Shown here piece after piece: positions 26,516-35,475 of a DNA stretch of 64,000 nucleotides. This stretch comes from Irineochytrium annulatum (Eukaryota > Chytridiomycota > Chytridiomycetes > Chytridiales > Chytridiaceae). Position 1 is the first letter of the stretch. Each line of letters opens with the position of its first letter. Made by a program: the position numbers and the translations under genes. The stretch lies in NCBI GenBank assembly GCA_027600665.1, contig JADGJL010000018.1, positions 28,273 through 92,272 on the forward strand. Direction: 5' to 3'. The notes beneath the pieces are model-generated. The model saw only the letters and a list, made by a program, of their open reading frames with translations, had not been told where the DNA came from and searched no databases.

Positions 26516-28144
26516 TTGATAGATATACTGCTAGTAGATGACGAAACGTATGTAACAGAAAGTCTGGAACTTACAATCCCCTGGGGAGAGCTTGGAGTAA
26601 CGACTGTGTTTCGTGCCGCTTCCGGTAAAGAAGCGCTGGAGATTATGGAGGAAAATGCAGTAGATATTGTGGTAACCGATATTCGCATGCCGGGCATGTC
26701 CGGACTGGATCTAATTGCAGAGGTAAGCAAGCGTTGGTCCCATATTCGCTGTATCTTGCTGACCGGTCACAGTGATTTTACTTATGCGAAGAAAGCGATT
26801 CAATTGCAGGCAGCGGATTATATTTTGAAACCTGTGAACGATGATGAATTTATGAGTTCCGTCTCGGCAGCCATCACATCTCTTCGTGATGAGTGGGATG
26901 AATTCGACAAATATCACCGGCTTTTATACAGTCGGAAGTCTGACTATAAAATTTTACGGGAAAATCTGATGCATGATCTGCTGCTGGGACGTGAGATTAC
27001 GGGGCGGGCACTTCGGGAACAACTGCAACAATATGAGATTCATATTGACCCGGAACAATCGGCTGTGATGATGCTGATTCGTCTCACAGGACGCTTCTCA
27101 TCAATGGATCAGCAATCTCTGGATCTGATGGATTTTGCGGTAGGGAATATTGCAGAGGAAGTGCTCGGAGAGCAATTCAACGTGTGGTTTGGTCGCGGAC
27201 CTCATGAGTGTCTGGTTATGTTTTTGCAGAATCAGGGACAGATCGAAGCTCCGCAGATGGACTTGGAGACGTTGAGAACCTCAGCTGAAACTTTCCGTGA
27301 GCATGTCATTCGATATCTACAGGGGGATCTGTCCATGGTCGTTACACCATCATTTCCTTTTAATGAATTGACAGCAGCTTATCGAAAAAGCCTGGGTTCC
27401 CTTGTCCTTTCAGGACCGGAAGAACACAAGATTATATATATGGACATGGATCAGGCACTCGGCAAAAGATCGGAGAATGATGCGACCCAGGCGCTCGAAG
27501 AGTTGTACAAACCGCCTGTACTTCCGCAATTGCTTGAGACCAAGCAATGGGAAGCGGCAGCGCGTAAGCTGAACACGGTCTTTGACGCGGCAGAACAGGT
27601 ACGATTGTCCCGAGAACATGTGTATGAGATGTATCTGTCTGTAACCAATGCATTCATGTATATTGCCCATAAACAGGGGCATCTGGTACATGAAATTGAT
27701 CATGCGGGATTCGATCTGCTCCTTGCTCATCAGTTGATCCAATCCCCCGAGAAGCTGCGGCGCTGGGCAACCGAGATGCTGGCGAAGCTTCAGGAAGAGT
27801 TGTCCGATCAGGAAGGTGTGCAGAGCCGCAGACATGTGATCAAGCAGGTTCAGGAGCTGGTGACAAGTGATACGGGACAGGATCTGTCGGTGAAGATGAT
27901 TGCGGACAAGGTATATTTGCACCCCGTATACCTATCAAAAATCTACAAGGCAGAGACTGGGGAAGGTCTCGGGGATTACATGATTCGGATGCGCATGGAA
28001 CGCGCGCTATATCTGCTTAAAAATAGCAACAAAAAAATATACGAGATTACGAGTGAACTTGGCTATCAGAATCCGCAATATTTCAGCAAAATGTTCAAAA
28101 AGCATTATGGGATGACACCCAATGAATTTCGGGATCAGGCATAA
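26516..28144 (+). CDS. AraC-type response regulator, YesN type (galactan locus)
   Basis: A 542-residue regulator. I prefer TTG 26516, 8 bases after TAGGGAG (26501-26507); GTG 26507 overlaps that site. The receiver domain has phospho-acceptor Asp55 (VVTDIRMPGMSG) and Lys in ILKPVN. The C-terminal AraC domain (about 440-540) has KVYLHPVYLSKIYKAETG and LGYQNPQYFSKMFKKHYGMTP. It is the likely activator of the promoter just upstream of the binding lipoprotein. Confidence 0.94.
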   Translation: MIDILLVDDETYVTESLELTIPWGELGVTTVFRAASGKEALEIMEENAVDIVVTDIRMPGMSGLDLIAEVSKRWSHIRCILLTGHSDFTYAKKAIQLQAADYILKPVNDDEFMSSVSAAITSLRDEWDEFDKYHRLLYSRKSDYKILRENLMHDLLLGREITGRALREQLQQYEIHIDPEQSAVMMLIRLTGRFSSMDQQSLDLMDFAVGNIAEEVLGEQFNVWFGRGPHECLVMFLQNQGQIEAPQMDLETLRTSAETFREHVIRYLQGDLSMVVTPSFPFNELTAAYRKSLGSLVLSGPEEHKIIYMDMDQALGKRSENDATQALEELYKPPVLPQLLETKQWEAAARKLNTVFDAAEQVRLSREHVYEMYLSVTNAFMYIAHKQGHLVHEIDHAGFDLLLAHQLIQSPEKLRRWATEMLAKLQEELSDQEGVQSRRHVIKQVQELVTSDTGQDLSVKMIADKVYLHPVYLSKIYKAETGEGLGDYMIRMRMERALYLLKNSNKKIYEITSELGYQNPQYFSKMFKKHYGMTPNEFRDQA

Positions 28145-28226
28145 TTACAACAACATTCCAGAATATAGGTTGGCAAAGGTGCAGAAATCTTGATTTCGTA
28201 TCATAGGATCAAAGTCCTGGTCAGCC

Positions 28227-28232
28227 TATAAT
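28227..28232 (+). promoter_or_regulatory. -10 element before galactan binding protein
   Basis: TATAAT lies 36 bases before the lipoprotein start. The -35 position reads TAGGAT and is poor. That fits a promoter that needs the adjacent AraC-type activator; this is inference. Confidence 0.45.
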
Positions 28233-28267
28233 GAAAGGGTAACCAAAACGATTTAAGGGGGAACAAC

Positions 28268-29959
28268 ATGAGAGCGCAATCAACGAAAAAGAGATTCTTG
28301 ACGCTTCTCGCTACAACGCTGAGTCTAACTGTCGTTCTTGCAGGATGTTCAGGAGGCAGTGGGGGCGGAGATAGTGCAACACCAAGTACGTCTGGAACCC
28401 AAAACGAATACAAAGAAAAGTATGATCCGGAAGTAACCATTACAACAGCATGGGGAATCGATCCTGAGCTGAAGTTTAAAAATGGCGAATCCATGGAAAA
28501 TAACGTGGCAACCAAGTGGGCCAAGGAAAAATTCGGGATTAATGTCAGCGCGCTCTGGTCAGTAACAGACACAAACAGTGCGTTTGCAACTAAACTTCGT
28601 CTGGCTATGTCCTCTGGACAGGAAATGCCAGATATCGTGACGATTGGTAGTGCGGACAATCTCGTTGCTCAAGACTTGATCGACTCTGGCATGTACGAAG
28701 AGGTCGGTCCACTGTTCGACAAATATGCTTCTGACACATGGAAAAAAGCGATGGAGCAAGATCCTAACGTGTGGAACCAATATAGTCGTGATGGCAAAAG
28801 AATGGGTATCCCTGTTCTGGACTATGCCTACAACAATGATTATTTGTTGTGGATTCGTCAGGATTGGCTGGACAAGTTGAATCTGAAAGCACCAAAAACA
28901 ATCGATGAGCTGGAAACCGTTATGGAAGCATTCAAAAACAATAACCCGGACGGCTTGGCTCCGGATAAAGTCACTCCGCTCAGCGTTGGTTTCAAAACAT
29001 CCATGAACACTTGGATGGGAGATGTATCTTGGATATTTGGTGCATATGGCACCTTACCTCAACAATGGAATCTTGCTGCGGATGGCAAGTTGGAGTATGG
29101 CTCCATCAATCCGGGTATGAAACAAGGTCTGACCAAATTGAGCGAATGGCTCAAAAAAGGATATATCCCGCAGGAAGCAGCGCTATGGGATGAGAACAAA
29201 ACAGCAGAGCCAGCCGTTGCAGGAACTGCCGGCATTATTCCAGGACCTTACTGGATGAGTGGATGGCCACTTCTCGATACAGTGAAAAATGTACCGAGTG
29301 CGGTATGGAAACCGATTGAAATTCCTACCGGTCCTGAAGGAAAAGCGATGCGTCACGGAACACAGTTCGTGAATGGTGTTACGTTGATCAAAAAGGATAT
29401 GGCACATCCAGAAGCATTCTTTACGTATCAGAATTACCTCTTCGACAATTATGCAGACCCAGCACCGGGCAGCCCTTATGATAATGGTCTGTTTGCAGGT
29501 TATGACTATCAATTGGATGCAAACGGAAAACAATTGCCGATTGACCAGATCGAAGGCGGATACGTGAACGTTGTACGTTATTTGCTTGTTCGTGATGGTG
29601 CACGTATTCCAGATGCACAGATGAAAGCTCTGATGAATCTGGCTAATGGCAAAGAGCCTGAAACGAAGCTTGAGAAAGACGTTGCTGTCAATTACGGTAA
29701 AGAAACTCCTGCCGCAGCAAAAGTGTTATTGAGCCAGGAAGAAATCTCCTTCAAAAACATGTTCACAGGTCCAACAACACAGACGATGAAATCCAAGCTG
29801 GACTATCTGAACAAAATCGAGAATCAGGCATTTAACGAAATTATCTATGGCAAAAATCCGGCTGATGCGTTTGATACCTTTGTACAAACGTGGAAATCGG
29901 GTGGCGGTGACCAAATCACGCAAGAGGTTAACGAATGGTATGACAGTGTGAAAAAATAG
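28268..29959 (+). CDS. Solute-binding lipoprotein of ABC transporter (galactan locus)
   Basis: A 563-residue lipid-anchored binding protein of the large LplA-like group. AAGGGGGAA precedes ATG 28268. The lipobox is TVVLAGCS with Cys27, followed by a Gly/Ser linker. The mature domain has the usual two-lobe sugar-binding pattern and many Trp and Tyr residues (for example GPYWMSGWP). It leads an operon of two permeases, an endo-galactanase and a beta-galactosidase, so it probably binds beta-1,4-galacto-oligosaccharides. A strong terminator directly behind it isolates it from the permeases. Confidence 0.93.
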   Translation: MRAQSTKKRFLTLLATTLSLTVVLAGCSGGSGGGDSATPSTSGTQNEYKEKYDPEVTITTAWGIDPELKFKNGESMENNVATKWAKEKFGINVSALWSVTDTNSAFATKLRLAMSSGQEMPDIVTIGSADNLVAQDLIDSGMYEEVGPLFDKYASDTWKKAMEQDPNVWNQYSRDGKRMGIPVLDYAYNNDYLLWIRQDWLDKLNLKAPKTIDELETVMEAFKNNNPDGLAPDKVTPLSVGFKTSMNTWMGDVSWIFGAYGTLPQQWNLAADGKLEYGSINPGMKQGLTKLSEWLKKGYIPQEAALWDENKTAEPAVAGTAGIIPGPYWMSGWPLLDTVKNVPSAVWKPIEIPTGPEGKAMRHGTQFVNGVTLIKKDMAHPEAFFTYQNYLFDNYADPAPGSPYDNGLFAGYDYQLDANGKQLPIDQIEGGYVNVVRYLLVRDGARIPDAQMKALMNLANGKEPETKLEKDVAVNYGKETPAAAKVLLSQEEISFKNMFTGPTTQTMKSKLDYLNKIENQAFNEIIYGKNPADAFDTFVQTWKSGGGDQITQEVNEWYDSVKK

Positions 29960-29967
29960 TTTTAAGC

Positions 29968-30002
29968 AGCGCCCAGACGACTAACGTCTGGGCGCTTTTT
30001 TT
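29968..30002 (+). terminator. Strong terminator between binding protein and permease genes
   Basis: AGCGCCCAGACG pairs perfectly over 12 bases with CGTCTGGGCGCT around a five-base loop, then seven T. It would limit read-through into the permeases, so the binding protein is made in excess. Confidence 0.92.
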
Positions 30003-30083
30003 GGTTTATTCAAGCTGCGGCAAAGTGGTTGAATTTGTGCCATTTATATTGCTTTTATGTGCTGTTTGGACCCCGTAAAAGGT

Positions 30084-30092
30084 TGATATAAT
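30084..30092 (+). promoter_or_regulatory. Extended -10 promoter for permease/galactanase genes
   Basis: TG-A-TATAAT is an extended -10 element, 57 bases before the permease start and downstream of the terminator. TTTGGA (30065-30070) is a weak -35 at 16 bases. Confidence 0.5.
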
Positions 30093-30149
30093 CGCAATAT
30101 AAGCCACTCAGGGAGTACTTGAGTAGGAAGAAATACAGGGGGAGCAATC

Positions 30150-31040
30150 ATGAGAACTTTGAAACGCACTTGGCCATTCCACGTTATGCTGTTGCCAGCC
30201 ATTATCTTTCTGATTATCTTCAGTTATGTGCCTATGGGCGGGATTATTATGGCATTCCAGAACTACAAGCCATGGCTTGGAATTAGCGGTTCTGAATGGG
30301 TCGGGCTGGACAACTTTAGATATTTGTTTGAACGTGAAGACAGCTTACAGGTCATCTGGAACACATTGATTATTGCTGTACTTAAACTGATTTTCAATTT
30401 ATTTGTTCCATTTGTTTTTGCCATTCTTTTGAATGAGGTTCGCAAGATGGCTATACAGCGTACGATTCAAACGCTTGTCTATTTACCTCACTTCTTGTCC
30501 TGGGTCATCCTGGGCGGGATTTTGATAGATCTGTTGTCAACAGGCGGCTTGGTTAACCGGGTTCTGGGAACCTTCGGACTTGGGCCATATTTCTTCCTGG
30601 GAGACAACAGCTGGTTCCGATCTACGATCATTTTGACAGATGTGTGGAAAGAATTTGGCTATAACATGATTGTTTTTCTGGCTGCCCTTGCCGGAATTAA
30701 TCCAGCATTGTACGAAGCAGCGGAAATTGACGGAGCGGGACGCTGGAAACAGACACTGCACATTACAATTCCTTCACTTGTGCCGATGCTGATGGTTGTG
30801 GGAACACTGGCACTTGGTAACGTACTGAATGCCGGATTTGACCAGATTTTCAACTTGTATAACCCGCTCGTATATCAAACGGGTGACATCATTGATACAT
30901 TCGTATATCGTTCCGCAATGCAAAATGGTGAGATGGGCTTTGCAACGGCGATCGGATTATTCAAATCGGTTATTAGCATGATCTTGATTCTTGTATCGTA
31001 CAGCTTAGCCAAAAAATACGCCGGATACCGCATATTCTAA
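30150..31040 (+). CDS. Sugar ABC transporter permease, LplB type (galactan locus)
   Basis: A 296-residue permease with six helices, starting at ATG 30150 behind GGGGGAG. The EAA loop is LYEAAEIDGAGRWKQ (about 187-201). The N-terminus lacks the long basic tail seen in the permease at 19935. It pairs with the next gene, 29 bases downstream, to import oligosaccharides. No ATPase is encoded in the locus. Confidence 0.94.
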   Translation: MRTLKRTWPFHVMLLPAIIFLIIFSYVPMGGIIMAFQNYKPWLGISGSEWVGLDNFRYLFEREDSLQVIWNTLIIAVLKLIFNLFVPFVFAILLNEVRKMAIQRTIQTLVYLPHFLSWVILGGILIDLLSTGGLVNRVLGTFGLGPYFFLGDNSWFRSTIILTDVWKEFGYNMIVFLAALAGINPALYEAAEIDGAGRWKQTLHITIPSLVPMLMVVGTLALGNVLNAGFDQIFNLYNPLVYQTGDIIDTFVYRSAMQNGEMGFATAIGLFKSVISMILILVSYSLAKKYAGYRIF

Positions 31041-31069
31041 ACGAATGAACAGAGAAAGAAGGGACCACG

Positions 31070-31948
31070 ATGTATCATAAATCATTGCCTTATCGCGTGT
31101 TTAATATAGTCAATACCTGCTTTCTGATTTTGGTCGCCATCATGTGTATTGTACCGATGATTCATGTACTGGCAGTATCCTTTAGTACAAAGGCTGCTGC
31201 TGATGCAAATCTGGTCAATCTCTGGCCCGTAGGCTTCTCACTTGAGGCATACAAAAAAACGATGAACAATCCAATTTTCTTGAACTCGCTCTGGATCTCG
31301 CTCCTGCGTACAGTGATCGGTACAGCCATTACGTTGCTGATTACGTTCTTGGCGGCGTATCCATTATCCAAAGAAAATAGTGAGTTCAAAGGCAGAACGA
31401 TCTACTCCTGGATATTTGTATTCAGCATGATTTTCAACGGGGGACTCGTGCCATTCTATATGGTTATTCAGAAGATTGGGTTGATGGATTCCTTCTGGGT
31501 ACTGGTGCTCCCGGGGGCAGTTAACACATTCCTGGTCATTCTGATGCTGAACTTCTTCCGCGGTATTCCAAAAGAGCTGGAGGAAGCAGCGCTGATGGAT
31601 GGAGCTAACCATTTCAGAACATTGTTCAGTATCTTCCTTCCCATTTCGATGCCGTCCATTGCAACCATTGCATTGTTCAGTATGGTGTTCCACTGGAATT
31701 CCTGGTTTGATGGATTGCTCTATATGAATAATGCCAAGGATTACCCACTTGCTACATTTATGCAAACGGTCATTATTGGACGTGATATGAGTAGCATGAG
31801 CATGAATCCAAAAGAAATGGAAGCTCTCTCTCAAACTACGGTAAGGGCAGCTCAGATCTTCATCGGAAGTGCACCGATCTTGATTGTGTATCCTTTCCTG
31901 CAACGTTTCTTTGTCAAAGGTATGACGTTGGGCTCAGTTAAAGGCTGA
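31070..31948 (+). CDS. Sugar ABC transporter permease, LplC type (galactan locus)
   Basis: A 292-residue permease with six helices, behind AAGAAGGGA. The EAA loop is ELEEAALMDGANHFR (about 170-184), and the protein ends FVKGMTLGSVKG. The galactanase start lies 32 bases past its stop, so the genes form one transcript. Confidence 0.94.
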   Translation: MYHKSLPYRVFNIVNTCFLILVAIMCIVPMIHVLAVSFSTKAAADANLVNLWPVGFSLEAYKKTMNNPIFLNSLWISLLRTVIGTAITLLITFLAAYPLSKENSEFKGRTIYSWIFVFSMIFNGGLVPFYMVIQKIGLMDSFWVLVLPGAVNTFLVILMLNFFRGIPKELEEAALMDGANHFRTLFSIFLPISMPSIATIALFSMVFHWNSWFDGLLYMNNAKDYPLATFMQTVIIGRDMSSMSMNPKEMEALSQTTVRAAQIFIGSAPILIVYPFLQRFFVKGMTLGSVKG

Positions 31949-31980
31949 GCCTGTACCCCAAATTAATGGAGGTTGATACA

Positions 31981-33066
31981 GTGAGCAACTTGACGGAAAA
32001 GGCATTCGTTCTGGGAATGGATGTGTCTTTTATGGATGAAATCGAACAGCATGGCGGGAGCTACAGTGATGTGGATGGCAAGGAACAAGACTTGCTGTCC
32101 ATCCTGAAGTTCAATGACACTAACGCGATTCGACTTCGAATCTGGAATGATCCTGTTGGTGGATTCTGCAATCTGGAGCGCACGGTGGAGATAGCCAAAC
32201 GGATCAAGAAACAGGGATTGAAATTTTTGCTTGATTTCCATTACTCTGATCGCTGGGCTGATCCAGCCAATCAATGGAAGCCGAAAGCTTGGGAGAATCT
32301 GTCCTATGAAGAGCTTCAACGTGCAGTATGCATGTATACGGCTGATGTTCTGAGAACGTTAAAGGAAAACGATGCGCTTCCAGACATGGTGCAGGTCGGC
32401 AACGAGATTACGCCGGGCATGTTATGGAATGAGGGACGTGTCGGTGGAGAAGAGCATGATACGGATGAACAGTGGGAGCGTTTTGCAGGCCTTGTGAAGT
32501 ACGGAATTGCTGCGGTCAAATCCGTTGACCCGGATATCCAGATTATGATACATATTGATCGTGGTGGAGATAACGCCGAGAGCCGCAAGTTTTTCGATCG
32601 CTTTGAAGCACTCGGTGTGGAGTTCGATATCATTGGTCTATCGTATTATCCTTGGTGGCACGGCACACTTGATGCGTTACGCGACAATCTTCATGATCTG
32701 GCTGAGCGTTATGGCAAACCTGTCAATGTGGTTGAAACGGCTTATCCATGGACACTGGAGCAGCCAGAAGGCATCGAATGGATTTTGAATCAGGAAGAAT
32801 TGTTGTTGCCAGGATACCCTGCAAGTGTAGAGGGGCAGACCCGATATCTGAAGGATCTGTTGCAGATTATTCGCGAAGTTCCTGGTGGTTTGGGGCACGG
32901 ATTCTATTATTGGGAACCTGCATGGATACCAAGTAAAGAAGAATGGTCCGTTGGACATCCGAATAACTGGGGCAACCTCACCATGTTTGATTTTAAAGGT
33001 CGGAAGTTGGAATCGTTTACAGCACTAGCTACTACGGAAGAATCTGATGTTGTGACATACGTGTAA
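31981..33066 (+). CDS. ganB: Endo-beta-1,4-galactanase (arabinogalactanase), GH53
   Basis: A 361-residue enzyme that cuts beta-1,4-galactan, the side chain of pectin. GTG 31981 follows GGAGG (31969-31973) at 7-8 bases; an ATG at 31966 overlaps that site. The GH53 start is clear (FVLGMDVSFMDEIEQHGG and TNAIRLRIWNDP). The acid/base is Glu142 in VGNEITPGMLW and the nucleophile Glu252 in VVETAYPW. No signal peptide exists with either start, which is unusual because most GH53 enzymes are secreted. It presumably trims imported galacto-oligosaccharides for the GH42 enzyme downstream. Confidence 0.93.
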   Translation: MSNLTEKAFVLGMDVSFMDEIEQHGGSYSDVDGKEQDLLSILKFNDTNAIRLRIWNDPVGGFCNLERTVEIAKRIKKQGLKFLLDFHYSDRWADPANQWKPKAWENLSYEELQRAVCMYTADVLRTLKENDALPDMVQVGNEITPGMLWNEGRVGGEEHDTDEQWERFAGLVKYGIAAVKSVDPDIQIMIHIDRGGDNAESRKFFDRFEALGVEFDIIGLSYYPWWHGTLDALRDNLHDLAERYGKPVNVVETAYPWTLEQPEGIEWILNQEELLLPGYPASVEGQTRYLKDLLQIIREVPGGLGHGFYYWEPAWIPSKEEWSVGHPNNWGNLTMFDFKGRKLESFTALATTEESDVVTYV

Positions 33067-33197
33067 TATCATACAGGTTCACAAGTGGTATCTGATGAAA
33101 AGATGAAGTCATGCCAGAAGATAAGCTTGGTAATTTGAGTCGTGAATATCGTTGTATTCAATAAAAATTGTAATTCAAAAGCAAGGGAGTTGTCCTT

Positions 33198-35270
33198 ATG
33201 ACATACAAATATGCACCTGTAAGTTCCAAAGCCCCGCACATGTTGCATGGCGCAGACTATAACCCGGAGCAATGGCTCCGCTACCCTGAAGTTCTGGAAG
33301 AAGATATTCGCTTGATGAAGCTTGCCAAGTGTAACGTGATGTCCATTGGTATCTTCTCATGGGTATCCCTTGAGCCGGAAGAGGGTGTATACACGTTTGA
33401 ATGGCTGGATCAGGTGTTGGATCGTTTTGCAGCAAACGGCATCTATGCATTCCTAGCTACACCAAGTGGTGCCAGACCTGCCTGGATGTCCGCCAAGTAC
33501 CCGGAAGTGCTCCGCGTATCCGAGAATCGTGTCCGCAATCTGCATGGTTTCCGTCACAACCATTGTTATACTTCCCCGGTATACCGTGAGAAGGTTACTG
33601 CAATCAATACAAGACTGGCAGAACGTTATTCAGATCATCCGGCTGTCATCGGCTGGCACATCTCGAATGAGTTTGGCGGAGACTGTCATTGTGATTATTG
33701 TCAGGAAGCATTCCGTGGTTGGGTTCAGAAGAAGTATCAAACACTTGATGAACTGAACCATTCGTGGTGGACCACATTCTGGAGCCATACGGTTACAGAC
33801 TGGAGTCAGGTGGAATCTCCGGCTCCACACGGTGAGACACAGGTCCATGCAATGAATCTGGATTGGCGCCGTTTCGTTACGGATCAGACAGCTGATTTTA
33901 TCGTGCATGAAACGAAACCATTGAAAGCTCAGAATCCCGATCTGCCAGTCACAACCAACCTGATGGAATTCTATGGCGGCCTGAACTATTGGAAGTTCGC
34001 TGATATTCTGGACTTCCTCTCTTGGGACAGTTATCCCACTTGGCATGATGCAGATGACGACGCGAAACAGGCGTCCCGGATCGCAATGATGCATGACATC
34101 GTTCGTTCCATCAAAGGCGGTCAGCCGTTCTTGCTGATGGAGAGTACGCCAAGTTCGACGAATTGGCAAGATGTCAGCAAGCTGAAAAAACCGGGCATGC
34201 ATCTGCTCTCTTCTCTCCAGGCTGTAGCACACGGTTCCGATAGTGTTCAGTATTTCCAGTGGAGAAAGAGCCGGGGTTCCAGCGAAAAACTTCATGGTGC
34301 GGTGGTAGACCACGTAGGAACGGAACATACACGTGTGTTCCAAGATGTCACCGACGTAGGAACGGCGCTTGAAGGCATGGAAGCCATTGTAGGAACAGCG
34401 GTTCCATCAGAAGTTGCAATCATATTCGATTGGGAAAACCGCTGGGCTGTTAATGATTCACAGGGTCCGCGCAATATCGGTGTGAAGTATGAGCAGACCG
34501 TGGAGGAGCATTACGAAGCGTTTTGGAAAAAAGGAGTCGCTGTAGACGTTATTGATATGGATGCAGACCTGTCCAAGTACAAGTTGTTGATTGCTCCAAT
34601 GCTCTATCTGGTACGTGAAGGTGTTGGCGAACGCATTGAGAAGTTTGTAGAACAAGGCGGTACGTTTGTAGCCACTTACTGGTCTGGTATTGTAAACGAA
34701 AACGATCTGTGTTTCCTGGGTGGATTCCCAGGGCCACTGCGTAAGACACTTGGCATCTGGTCCGAGGAAATTGACGGATTGCATGATCGTGATCTGAACG
34801 GAATTATCCCCGAGCAGGGTAACGAGCTTCAGCTCAATACAGCGTACGATGCGATTGAACTGTGTGATCTGATCCATCTGGAAGGCGCGAAGTCTCTGGC
34901 TACGTACCGTTCTGACTTCTATGCCGGACGCCCGGCATTGACAGTTAACCAATTGGGCTCAGGGAAAGCGTATTATGTAGCGACACGTCTGAAAGCACCA
35001 TTCTATGATGATTTCTACGCAAAACTAATCGCTGACCTGAACATTGAGCGTGGACTTCAAACAGAACTGCCTGCCGGAACAACGGCACATACGCGTACAG
35101 ATGGTACAGCAGATTATGTATTTGTACAGAACTATACACCAGATGAGAAACGGATTGAATTAGATGCACAGTCCTACACGGATCTGCTCAGTGGTGATGC
35201 TGTGGAATCCAGTCTTAGCTTGAATCCATATGACATTCGTGTCCTGCGCAGACCGGCTGCTCGGAAGTAA
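33198..35270 (+). CDS. ganA: Beta-galactosidase, GH42
   Basis: A 690-residue cytoplasmic beta-galactosidase that releases galactose from galacto-oligosaccharides. AAGGGAG lies 9 bases before the ATG. The TIM barrel opens with MLHGADYNPEQWL. The acid/base is Glu158 in ISNEFGG and the nucleophile Glu315 in LMESTPS. Zinc-binding cysteines typical of GH42 are present: Cys123 (HNHCYTS), Cys163, Cys165 and Cys168 (CHCDYC). A trimerisation domain and a small beta domain follow. It is the last gene of the galactan operon, 131 bases after the GH53 gene. Confidence 0.95.
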   Translation: MTYKYAPVSSKAPHMLHGADYNPEQWLRYPEVLEEDIRLMKLAKCNVMSIGIFSWVSLEPEEGVYTFEWLDQVLDRFAANGIYAFLATPSGARPAWMSAKYPEVLRVSENRVRNLHGFRHNHCYTSPVYREKVTAINTRLAERYSDHPAVIGWHISNEFGGDCHCDYCQEAFRGWVQKKYQTLDELNHSWWTTFWSHTVTDWSQVESPAPHGETQVHAMNLDWRRFVTDQTADFIVHETKPLKAQNPDLPVTTNLMEFYGGLNYWKFADILDFLSWDSYPTWHDADDDAKQASRIAMMHDIVRSIKGGQPFLLMESTPSSTNWQDVSKLKKPGMHLLSSLQAVAHGSDSVQYFQWRKSRGSSEKLHGAVVDHVGTEHTRVFQDVTDVGTALEGMEAIVGTAVPSEVAIIFDWENRWAVNDSQGPRNIGVKYEQTVEEHYEAFWKKGVAVDVIDMDADLSKYKLLIAPMLYLVREGVGERIEKFVEQGGTFVATYWSGIVNENDLCFLGGFPGPLRKTLGIWSEEIDGLHDRDLNGIIPEQGNELQLNTAYDAIELCDLIHLEGAKSLATYRSDFYAGRPALTVNQLGSGKAYYVATRLKAPFYDDFYAKLIADLNIERGLQTELPAGTTAHTRTDGTADYVFVQNYTPDEKRIELDAQSYTDLLSGDAVESSLSLNPYDIRVLRRPAARK

Positions 35271-35315
35271 TAGGTTCATCCTTACGTTATAAACGGAGTT
35301 AAGATACTAAAAAAG

Positions 35316-35356
35316 TGCCCTGAACGCCTGACATTGGTGTTTAGGGCATCTTTTTA
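35316..35356 (+). terminator. Terminator after GH42 gene
   Basis: TGCCCTGAACGCC pairs with GGTGTTTAGGGCA (two wobbles), and a T-rich tract follows. It closes the galactan locus. Confidence 0.83.
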
Positions 35357-35475
35357 TTTTAAGTATTTGGCTGTTGAACCACTTTTTCTGGACAAGATAA
35401 AGGATAAACGTGTCCGCGCAGCGAAGACAAACAGGTAACTTGTAACTCAAGACTTTCAGTCTGGGAGGAATGGAA

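Noticed and set aside
33630..34343. A 237-codon minus-strand frame inside the GH42 gene
   Set aside because: It is antisense to the conserved zinc and catalytic motifs of GH42, with no start signal.
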